Source: Solirubrobacteraceae bacterium
GTDB lineage: Bacteria; Actinomycetota; Thermoleophilia; Solirubrobacterales; Solirubrobacteraceae
Direction of reading: 5' to 3'
NCBI GenBank assembly: GCA_029263125.1
Contig: JAJCYD010000007.1
Coordinates: 62,001 to 126,000 of the forward strand
DNA: 64,000 nucleotides
Shown: one piece after another, positions 35,127-41,626 of the stretch
Layout of the letters: every line of letters begins with the position of its first letter
How positions within the stretch are numbered: position 1 is the first letter of the stretch
The notes under the pieces: generated by a model
Told to the model about the DNA's origin: nothing
The model's database searches: none
Seen by the model: only the letters and a program-made list of their open reading frames with translations
Position numbers and translations under genes: made by a program

Positions 35127-35672
35127 TCAGTCGCGCCTGCGGTTCGCGAGCTGCAGCCGTGCCTTGTAGATCACCCCACGCGCCCGCGCAGTCGTGATGT
35201 CGTTGCGGGCCGCGATCTCCGTTGCGTTGAAGCCGGCGACTTGGAGCAGCAGCATCTCGCGCCGGCGCGGGTGCAGCCATTCGAGCGCCGCGAGCGTGTC
35301 GAGCAGCTCGTCGCGATCAATGCCGTTGCGGCGCGCGGTGTAGCGGCGCGCGTTGGTCAGCGCCGCGAGGTCGTCACCGTGCGCGTGTCGCGCGCACCGG
35401 GCGTGCAGTCGCCATGCCTCGCGCGTGGCGACCGTCACGAGCCAGGCGAAGACGGACTCACGCCGTGGCCGGTGGCACAGCAGCTGCAGCCATGCGAACG
35501 AGCACGCGTCCTCGATGTTCGCCTCGCTGGTGCGGACCGCGGCGCCGACGACGCGACGCAGCTTGTCAGCGTGGGCGGCGTAGAGGCGCTCCTCGTCGCC
35601 GAGCAGTTCGAGCTTGGCCGGCGCCGCGCTGCCCCGGCGGCTGGTGGGCGGTTCGTGGCGGTTGCTGGACAT
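35127..35672 (-). CDS. ECF-like RNA polymerase sigma factor
   Basis: This 181-residue protein has a sigma region 2-like helix set (LYAAHADKLRRVVGAAVR, then IEDACSFAWLQLL and VFAWLVTVATREAWRLH). Region 4 has an HTH (LHPRRREMLLLQVAGFNATEIAARNDI, then TTARARGVIYKARLQL). The start Met at 35672 gives a normal ECF length; the longer open frame upstream crosses the hairpin-rich region and is excluded. No anti-sigma gene adjoins it. It is divergent from the integrase with 231 bp between, so it may control excision or island genes. Confidence 0.7.
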   Translation of the reverse strand: MSSNRHEPPTSRRGSAAPAKLELLGDEERLYAAHADKLRRVVGAAVRTSEANIEDACSFAWLQLLCHRPRRESVFAWLVTVATREAWRLHARCARHAHGDDLAALTNARRYTARRNGIDRDELLDTLAALEWLHPRRREMLLLQVAGFNATEIAARNDITTARARGVIYKARLQLANRRRD

Positions 35673-35706
35673 GGCCGCCCATGAGCACGCACGCGTGGCG
35701 GGTGAC

Positions 35707-35775
35707 AAGGTGCGCCCGTCAGGGGCCGGTGCATGCCGGCGCGAAGCGCGCACCTTGCGCCCGCCTACGCGGGCG
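35707..35775. repeat. Nested inverted repeats between sigma-like gene and integrase
   Basis: AAGGTGCGC at 35707-35715 is the reverse complement of GCGCACCTT at 35748-35756. Inside it GCCGG and CCGGC flank TGCATG. Next to it CGCCCGC at 35758-35764 pairs exactly with GCGGGCG at 35769-35775 around the loop CTAC. Three adjacent hairpins between divergent genes suggest a regulatory or recombination/replication site. No known consensus fits. Confidence 0.55.
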
Positions 35776-35903
35776 TGCTGGGCTGCGCCATGCTCCGGCG
35801 ACCAGCCACGAACCGCCGACGGCGGGCCGGGGGCGAATCTGACCGGCTTGCCGCCTATTGCTGACATGCGCCCACTACCTCCCTCTGACCGCCGGACCAC
35901 CCG

Positions 35904-37007
35904 ATGAGCGTCCAACGCCGAGCCCGCGCCGGCCGGCGCACCGTCTGGCAGGTCACGTGGCGCGACCCCGATGGGCGCCAGCGTGCCGAGAGCTACCCGA
36001 CCCGCCGCCTCGCCGAGGCCCGCGACAGCGAGCTACGCGACCTACGCTGGCAGGGCAAGCTCGACGAGGCCGACGCCGGCGCCGAGCCGCTCTACGACGC
36101 GGCCGACGCCTGGTGGACCGACCACGTCGAACCGAACCTCGCGCGCTCGACGATCCTCAGCTACGTCCACGTGCTCGACCACCATCTGCTGCCGCGCCTC
36201 GGCGAGACGCCGATCCGCGACATCAGCCCGGCGCATGTCGTCGCGCTGCAGCGCGAACTGCGCGACGCCGGTGTCGGCACCGCGATGAGCCACCGCATCC
36301 TGATGGTCTTGAGCGGGATCATGCGCCACGCCGTGCTGCGCGGGCGACTGGACCGCAACCCAGTCCAGCCGGTGCGCGTGCCGCTGCCCAAGCGCGTCCG
36401 CGCGATCCGGCCGCTCCCGCCCGCGAGCGTCGAGCGCATGCGGCGCGCCCTGCTCGATTCCGACGACCTCGAAAGCGCGACGCTCGTGAGCCTGATGGCG
36501 TACGCCGGGCTGCGGCCGGGCGAGGCGACCGCGCTCGCGTGGGAGCACGTCGGCGCGCGCACGCTGCTCGTCGAGCAGGCGAGCAGCGGTGATGGTGGGA
36601 CGGCGAAGGGGACGAAGACCGGCGCGATCCGCACCGTGCGGCTGCTGGCGCCGCTCGTCGACGACCTCGCGGCCTGGCGATCAAGCAGCGCCCGAGACGG
36701 CGGCCCTCTGTTTCCGCGCCGCGACGGCACCGCCTGGACGATGACCGACTACCGCAACTGGCGCCGGCGCCGCTTTGACCCGGCCGCGGAGACCGCCGAA
36801 CTCGACGGCGTGCGGCCGTACGACCTGCGCCACTCGTTCGCGAGCCTGATGATCCAGGCCGGCTACTCGTCGGTGGAGCTCGCCGCCGAGCTCGGGCACG
36901 CGCCGACGCTCACGTTGAACACGTACGCGCACGTCTTCAGCGAGTTCGCACGGGGTGAGCGCGTCGATCCTGAGCAGCTCATTGAGCAGATACGGGCGTC
37001 GTCGTAG
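35904..37007 (+). CDS. int: Tyrosine recombinase / integrase
   Basis: This 367-residue phage-type integrase. The N-terminus is an AP2-like arm-binding region (RTVWQVTWRDPDGRQR), followed by a SAM-like core-binding domain (about 65-150). The catalytic domain has Arg in AYAGLRPGEATAL, the H-x-x-R box in YDLRHSFASL, His in LGHAP and the nucleophilic Tyr in NTYAHVF. All key residues are present, so it looks active. It is the only integrase in the island and should act on the 23-bp repeats, although it lies 4.2 kb from one and 6 kb from the other. Confidence 0.92.
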   Translation: MSVQRRARAGRRTVWQVTWRDPDGRQRAESYPTRRLAEARDSELRDLRWQGKLDEADAGAEPLYDAADAWWTDHVEPNLARSTILSYVHVLDHHLLPRLGETPIRDISPAHVVALQRELRDAGVGTAMSHRILMVLSGIMRHAVLRGRLDRNPVQPVRVPLPKRVRAIRPLPPASVERMRRALLDSDDLESATLVSLMAYAGLRPGEATALAWEHVGARTLLVEQASSGDGGTAKGTKTGAIRTVRLLAPLVDDLAAWRSSSARDGGPLFPRRDGTAWTMTDYRNWRRRRFDPAAETAELDGVRPYDLRHSFASLMIQAGYSSVELAAELGHAPTLTLNTYAHVFSEFARGERVDPEQLIEQIRASS

Positions 37008-37162
37008 CCGGGTCATACCGAGTGCAGCGCCAGCGAGACACGAAGAGAGCGTGTTCCCGAGTGACGGCGGAGCACTGCAAACGTCGAGACGGCGCTCTGC
37101 GCCGAGCGCGTGAACTGTCCATAAGCGCCGCATGCGGCGGCGGGTGATCGTTGGACGTTGTT

Positions 37163-38851
37163 TCAACCAATCGGCAACTGCGTCTTCGATACGAGCGAGG
37201 CCACGTGGCTCCGGCCCTGGAGGTAGGCGACGGCTATACCCACGCTCTGGCTCCGTGCGGTGAGTGCCCGCTGAGTCGTCTTGTCCAGGCCGTGAATCCA
37301 GTGCAGACCAACCGCGTAACCGCGAAGCACCTCGGGATTGTGCTCCCTTGAGACATCCGACTTGATCCAGTCGCGGTCGGCGGGTCGCCCTCCTCTCAAC
37401 ATCACGACCGCGGCGATGGCTCGAAGGAACTCGGGCTCGTTGCGATCCTTGACACGACGTGACGCCTCATCGGCCCAGCGTGCCGGGAGCGTGCCAGGAT
37501 GCTCGAGCATCGCTGCGAACAGCCAAGTCGAGAGGTACGAGGACTGGCATCGAGCAGGATCACCGAGGAAGCCTGCCAGGCTCTCAACGACGCGCGGCCG
37601 GGTGATGAATGGCCGCAGATAGGCCGCCACGATCCTCGAGACGGGCGCGAGATCTTCCAAGCGCCTGAGAACGAGCGTCAGCGTGCTGCTCTCGCGGAGC
37701 TTTGTGAGTCGCCAGAGACTGAACTTCGCATGGCGCTCATTAATGCCAGCTTCGGCCTTCAGCGCGTTCCGCAGAATCGTCTTGAGCGCCTTCCTGGCGG
37801 CCGTAAAGCTCTTCGCGTTCGTCAAGTACGCGACACGATCAAGATCGGCGTCGTCATCGAGATCCGCTCGGGCCGCTTTTGCGTGCAACAACTGGGTCTT
37901 GGCTGCACTCACCAGTAGACCGCGCGCCCGCGTCTCCTGCTGAAACTTGCGAATTGCCTTGTATCCGTCCTCCTTTGTATCGACGACGATGCGGATGTCG
38001 TCCATGTAGCGCGAGTAGCGCCAGCCTGCATGCAGCATCGCTCGGTCCACGGGAGCTAGGTACAGGTTTCCGAGCACCCGCGACGCATTTGGACCCTGAG
38101 GGAGGCCTATGCCTTGGTCAGCTCCCCAGGACTTGAGGACGTCGCGCATCACGTTCAAGGTGTTGGCATCGATGTTGAGCGCCTCTATGTCCGCGAGTAG
38201 TCCGCGGTGCGGCACAGTGTCGAAATAAGCCGTAAGGTCGGTCTTGACTAGCCAAGGGTCGCTCGTTTCCGCAAGTTGCGCACGCACGAAGCGACGCCAG
38301 GCTACCCACTGCCTCGCAGGGTGCTTCGTGAAGAAGCGCGGTGCCTCGGACAGCCGCGACGAGAAGATGCTCTCGGCCATGAGTGCGTCAACACGGTCCG
38401 CGAATGAGGCCACGGCCGCCTGGAACGCGACGCGATCGTGCAACGACAAGAGCGTCCCCAGTCGCGTAAGCATTAGTGACTTATCAATCTCGACGACCCT
38501 GCTTGATCCTGGACCCGCCCGGTCGAACACCGCCGCCGCGCGTGCGAGCAGCCCGGCGGTGTCGGTGAGAACGTCCTCGTGCTGGAGGACGTCTGGAACC
38601 CAAAGATCCTGTTTGAGATCCGTAGCCCGCACATGCTCGAGGGCACGGTCAAGATCAACGGTCATACGCCGCGACTGCCGGCGTGAGCGCGGATGGGCGT
38701 TGGGCAGCGCCTGCGCGTCAATCAGCCATTGTCTGCCGCTCTTTCGAGCGGCGATCCGCCCCTCCTTCGCCATACGGCGGGCGGTCGCGGGCGAAACGCG
38801 GAGTCGAACCGCCGCCTCCTCGACCGTCAGGTATTCATCCGTAGCGCTCAT
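37163..38851 (-). CDS. Reverse transcriptase with N-terminal excisionase-type HTH
   Basis: This 562-residue protein. Residues 6-50 form a MerR/excisionase-like HTH (LTVEEAAVRLRVSPATARRMAKEGRI, then RQWLI). The RT domain has motif A as VKTDLTAYFDTVPHRGLL, motif B as LPQGPNASRVLGNLYLAP and the catalytic box Y283-M-D-D286. A helical C-terminal region of about 270 residues follows, with no maturase or HNH nuclease, so it is neither a typical group II intron RT nor a retron RT. It best fits the diverse unknown-group/defence RTs. A GTG 11 codons upstream (38884) is an alternative start. It lies 210 bp downstream of the ubiquitin-like operon on the same strand. Confidence 0.85.
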   Translation of the reverse strand: MSATDEYLTVEEAAVRLRVSPATARRMAKEGRIAARKSGRQWLIDAQALPNAHPRSRRQSRRMTVDLDRALEHVRATDLKQDLWVPDVLQHEDVLTDTAGLLARAAAVFDRAGPGSSRVVEIDKSLMLTRLGTLLSLHDRVAFQAAVASFADRVDALMAESIFSSRLSEAPRFFTKHPARQWVAWRRFVRAQLAETSDPWLVKTDLTAYFDTVPHRGLLADIEALNIDANTLNVMRDVLKSWGADQGIGLPQGPNASRVLGNLYLAPVDRAMLHAGWRYSRYMDDIRIVVDTKEDGYKAIRKFQQETRARGLLVSAAKTQLLHAKAARADLDDDADLDRVAYLTNAKSFTAARKALKTILRNALKAEAGINERHAKFSLWRLTKLRESSTLTLVLRRLEDLAPVSRIVAAYLRPFITRPRVVESLAGFLGDPARCQSSYLSTWLFAAMLEHPGTLPARWADEASRRVKDRNEPEFLRAIAAVVMLRGGRPADRDWIKSDVSREHNPEVLRGYAVGLHWIHGLDKTTQRALTARSQSVGIAVAYLQGRSHVASLVSKTQLPIG

Positions 38852-38877
38852 AGTTGCGCAAAAGCGCTCATTGAGCG
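38843..38877 (-). promoter_or_regulatory. AGCGCTCAT repeats over the RT start
   Basis: AGCGCTCAT occurs at 38843-38851 and 38863-38871, exactly 20 bp (about two helical turns) apart, and the inverted TGAGCG follows at 38872-38877. The repeats cover the RT start codon. They are plausible binding sites for the HTH domain fused to the RT, giving autoregulation. Confidence 0.5.
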
Positions 38878-38912
38878 TACTCACCGCGGACTACCCGGAC
38901 CTGTATCGGCGA

Positions 38913-38930
38913 CCGAGCCGCGAGGCTCGG
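38913..38930. other. GCGA-capped hairpin between DUF6527 and RT genes
   Basis: CCGAGCC (38913-38919) and GGCTCGG (38924-38930) enclose the loop GCGA (TCGC on the minus transcript). It lies in the 210-bp gap of the minus-strand gene set and could end the ubiquitin-like operon or be part of a structured RNA used by the RT. There is no T-tract. Confidence 0.4.
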
Positions 38931-39094
38931 AGCACTCCGCCAGATGTCCGTCGGCCAGACGCAAGCGCCGCCCTTCGCGCGCACAGGAGCAGTGAGGGCA
39001 ACCGTGTTCTCGCCGGGCCCAGACATCGACGCGCTGTTCCGCGCGCGACAAGCGACCGCGGGTCCGAGTTATCAGTCGGCCATGCCGTCGACGC

Positions 39095-39559
39095 TCACCG
39101 TCGTGACAGCCACAAGCGCAACCGGCGCCGCCAACCGGCGGCGGTCTCGTCGGGCCGATGAAACCCCTGCGCGTCGGACTCGTCGAGAACCGGCTTCCGC
39201 GAGCCGTCTTCATAGAACCGCCGCTTGAGTTCGAGGTCGACGGCGCGATTGGCGTGGATCTTGTCCTTCGACCAGGCGCCTGCCCAGTGCACGCGACTGT
39301 GCTCGATCCAGTAGTGCGACCGGCACGGAAAACTCCAGTTGCCGACCGAGCGGCTGAGACTCACCGTCTCGCCGTCGTAGGCCAGGTGCCAGTCGGTCGG
39401 CGTGAGCGGCGTGATGACGCGCTGTCCGCAGCCGCACAGGCAGCTGTGGACGACCGTCGCGTAGTGCATCGAGATGTAGAGCGTGTTCGGCTCAAGCTGC
39501 TCGGGGACGAACTCAACGAATCGGTGTTCGATGAGCTGCGCGCGCAGCGGCCCCCTCAT
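39095..39559 (-). CDS. DUF6527 family protein of a ubiquitin-like operon
   Basis: This 154-residue protein with the DUF6527 features: an N-terminal strand region (RFVEFVPEQLEPNTLYIS), a cysteine cluster C40-L-C42-G-C44-G in HSCLCGCG, then the SRSVGNWSFPCRSHYWI block with C79 and H82. The paired Cys/His groups suggest a metal site. Genes of this family sit in bacterial ubiquitin-like operons, where a processing or deconjugating role has been proposed. Its ATG overlaps the E1-like stop (ATGA), so it belongs to the same operon. The last 25 residues are Arg/Trp-rich. Confidence 0.78.
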   Translation of the reverse strand: MRGPLRAQLIEHRFVEFVPEQLEPNTLYISMHYATVVHSCLCGCGQRVITPLTPTDWHLAYDGETVSLSRSVGNWSFPCRSHYWIEHSRVHWAGAWSKDKIHANRAVDLELKRRFYEDGSRKPVLDESDAQGFHRPDETAAGWRRRLRLWLSRR

Positions 39560-40857
39560 GCTGCCGCCCGGTTCCTCTCGTCGCCGCCCTCGCCCGCCAC
39601 GACCCTCGAGGCGCTGGTGTCCTCGACCGCGGTCCGGGCGTCGGGCGCGACCGCCTCTCGCGGGTCGGGGGTGCCGCCGTCGCGGGCCGTGTCCTCGTTG
39701 TGGATGTAGTTACCGTCGATCTCGTAGACGCTGTGATGCTCGCCGTCGAGGTCGACGTAGAAGCCGCAGAGCTTCTTCCACTTGATGGTCGCCAGCGCCG
39801 CGTTGAGCATGTTGAGGTCGGCGATCTGGACGTTGTTGCGGTAATCGTTGGCAGGATCGTCGGCGGCGGCGAACGGGATTCGGTCGTACTTCCAGACGTG
39901 ATCGCGCTTGTGCGGCGTGCTGGTCGTGACGCGCACCTGCCCGCCAAGTGCATCGTCGGCCGAGTAGATCCCCATGCCGACGTCCGTGAACCGCATCCCG
40001 GCCGCCTCGAGCGAATCGACGATCAGGCGCCGCGCCGCGCCGTCATCGACCGCGATGAAAACGAAGTCCATCTCCCCGAGCTCATCGACGTTGGAGCCAT
40101 CGACGTAGACCGCGTGGGCCACGATCTGTCGGCGCATCGGCGAGTAGCTGTCCTTGTAGTAGTCGACCTTGTTGACCTTCGCGCTCAGATCGGACACCGA
40201 CGCCGCCCCGGGCGATCGGAACGCGTTGTGCTGGAGCAACACGTCGCCGTCGTACAAGTGAATCTCGGCGACCGGCGTCTTAGCGACGAGGTCGAGGATG
40301 TAGGCGCCGGTGCCGCCGAGGCCGACGATCGCGACCTTATGGCCCCGCAGTCGTGCGGTGGCGACGCTGACGCCGGCGCGGCTCGACGCGCTCTCGACGT
40401 ACTCGAAGACGGAATCATCGTCGCTCGAGACGACACCATGCGTAATGGCGGTCGCGGCTGACTCGATCGCCTGTGCTGGCCCGGAGAGGATGCTGACGTA
40501 CGTCGTCATCTTCTCGTAGTAGTCGCCATAGCCGGCGGCTGGCTTGTGGGAGAACAGGTGCTGCGAGACCAGCCCTTCCAGGAGGTTCTGCCCGCCGCTG
40601 GCGATGATGTCGATCGGCTTCCCGGTCTCGTCGTGAGGCGCGCCGCCCGTGAAGTGCACGGTGTGGTCCTGCGGCCGCTCGGCAACGTCGCCGGCAAGCG
40701 TGAGACTGGAGGCAAGGGTCCCGCGGAGGACCCGGGCCTGCTCGTCGACGTAGGGGACGGAGTGCAGGAGCAGGTAGCCGTTTCGGATCGCGATCTCGTA
40801 GCCGTCGTCGACGAGGCGCTTGAGGTCGGGACTACGATTTATCGGTCGCCGTGACAT
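39556..40857 (-). CDS. E1-like ThiF protein with N-terminal DUF6791 domain
   Basis: This 433-residue adenylating enzyme. Residues 1-165 match the DUF6791 type (LVDDGYEIAIRNGYLLLHSVPY, and DHTVHFTGG). The E1/ThiF Rossmann domain follows: nucleotide loop GLGGTGAY (179-186), YDGDVLLQHNAFRSPG with the D and R that act on ATP, and a FIAVDDGAARR segment. The only cysteine is Cys364 (KKLCGFY), a candidate thioester site. It should adenylate the C-terminus of the upstream modifier. Its start lies inside the end of the modifier gene (26-bp overlap), and its stop overlaps the DUF6527 start. Confidence 0.82.
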   Translation of the reverse strand: MSRRPINRSPDLKRLVDDGYEIAIRNGYLLLHSVPYVDEQARVLRGTLASSLTLAGDVAERPQDHTVHFTGGAPHDETGKPIDIIASGGQNLLEGLVSQHLFSHKPAAGYGDYYEKMTTYVSILSGPAQAIESAATAITHGVVSSDDDSVFEYVESASSRAGVSVATARLRGHKVAIVGLGGTGAYILDLVAKTPVAEIHLYDGDVLLQHNAFRSPGAASVSDLSAKVNKVDYYKDSYSPMRRQIVAHAVYVDGSNVDELGEMDFVFIAVDDGAARRLIVDSLEAAGMRFTDVGMGIYSADDALGGQVRVTTSTPHKRDHVWKYDRIPFAAADDPANDYRNNVQIADLNMLNAALATIKWKKLCGFYVDLDGEHHSVYEIDGNYIHNEDTARDGGTPDPREAVAPDARTAVEDTSASRVVAGEGGDERNRAAA

Positions 40858-41128
40858 TGAAGACCATCCCTTTCTTCACCTTCACGGTGGCGCCCTTCAC
40901 CAGCGAGCCCTGCGGGGACTCGTCGGCGCCCCGGCGGTAGGTGACGGTGACCATCCAGTTCTCGCCCTCCGGCGGGTTGCCGTCGTAGGCGAGGTCGACC
41001 ACCTGTTCGAAGGTGATCTCCTTCGTGGTGATGGTCTTCTCCTGCGCGTTAACGACGATCGTCGTTTCGTGCTCGTGATCCGGGGACTGACCCGGCTTGT
41101 CCTTGTACTTGGTTCCTTCGGGCTGCAT
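40832..41128 (-). CDS. Ubiquitin-like modifier (multiubiquitin-type beta-grasp)
   Basis: This 98-residue protein. After a charged leader of about 20 residues, one beta-grasp unit is readable: TTIVVNAQEKTITTKEITFEQVVDLAY, a PPEGENWMVTVTYRRG hairpin, then GSLVKGATVKVKKGMVFNVT. This matches the multiubiquitin domain of bacterial ubiquitin-like operons, here as a single unit. The C-terminus is TATDKS, without the Gly-Gly of ubiquitin. A GGAGGA lies seven bases before the ATG. It is the first gene of the operon, with the E1-like gene overlapping its end. Confidence 0.82.
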   Translation of the reverse strand: MQPEGTKYKDKPGQSPDHEHETTIVVNAQEKTITTKEITFEQVVDLAYDGNPPEGENWMVTVTYRRGADESPQGSLVKGATVKVKKGMVFNVTATDKS

Positions 41129-41137
41129 CTCTCGATC

Positions 41138-41210
41138 CTCCGATCAGTCGGGGCGTCCTTCTCCTGCCAGAGTAGTACAAGAGTATATACCAAGTTGGTG
41201 TAGGATTCCA
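41138..41210 (-). promoter_or_regulatory. Divergent control region with palindrome ACCAAGTTGGT
   Basis: On the minus strand TATACT (41182-41187) is a good -10 box for the ubiquitin-like operon, and GGAGGA precedes its start. An 11-bp perfect palindrome ACCAAGTTGGT at 41189-41199 lies immediately upstream of that box and also in front of higB on the other strand. It may be a HigA operator that influences both directions. Confidence 0.5.
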
Positions 41211-41270
41211 TAGTGTCCGTCCGAACGCATAACCTAATCGGTACAGGCGTGCTTCTCGCGCCTCTTCGCG

Positions 41271-41603
41271 ATGAACGTCTCCTTCAGCACCACCAAGCTC
41301 CGGAAGCTCTGCACCTTCGATCGCGATCTCCAGCGCCAGCTGGGGCCCGGCGGCGCGAAGAAGGCGAAGAGCCATCTGGCGTCGATCGCGGCCGCCGAGA
41401 CGCTCGCCGACTTCCGACATCTGCCCGGGCACTGTCACGAGCTGGGGGCAGACCGTGCTGGCCAGCTAGCGCTGAACCTGCCGGATGGCAAGCGGTTGGT
41501 ATTCGAGCCGGCCGACGACCCGCCTCCTACTAAGCCGGATGGCGGCCTGGACTGGGCGGCTGTCCGTTCCGTCCGGATCCTTGAGATAGGCGACTACCAC
41601 TGA
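41271..41603 (+). CDS. higB: HigB-type RelE superfamily toxin
   Basis: This 110-residue protein of the HigB ('system killer') group of RelE-fold mRNA interferases: SFSTTKLRKLCTFDRDLQRQLGPGGAKKAK at the start, ADFRHLPGHCHELGADRAGQLAL in the middle, and SVRILEIGDYH at the end, as is usual. Such toxins cut mRNA on the ribosome. The stop overlaps a following ATG (TGATG), and the HigA-type antitoxin is encoded immediately downstream, toxin first, the order typical of higBA. Confidence 0.82.
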   Translation: MNVSFSTTKLRKLCTFDRDLQRQLGPGGAKKAKSHLASIAAAETLADFRHLPGHCHELGADRAGQLALNLPDGKRLVFEPADDPPPTKPDGGLDWAAVRSVRILEIGDYH

Positions 41604-41626
41604 TGACACCCGTACGGAGGGATGAG

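Noticed and set aside
37163-38884. Retron or group II intron
   Set aside because: No maturase, HNH or intron domain V sequence, and the protein is far larger than retron RTs and carries an HTH; no msr/msd-like fold was evident.
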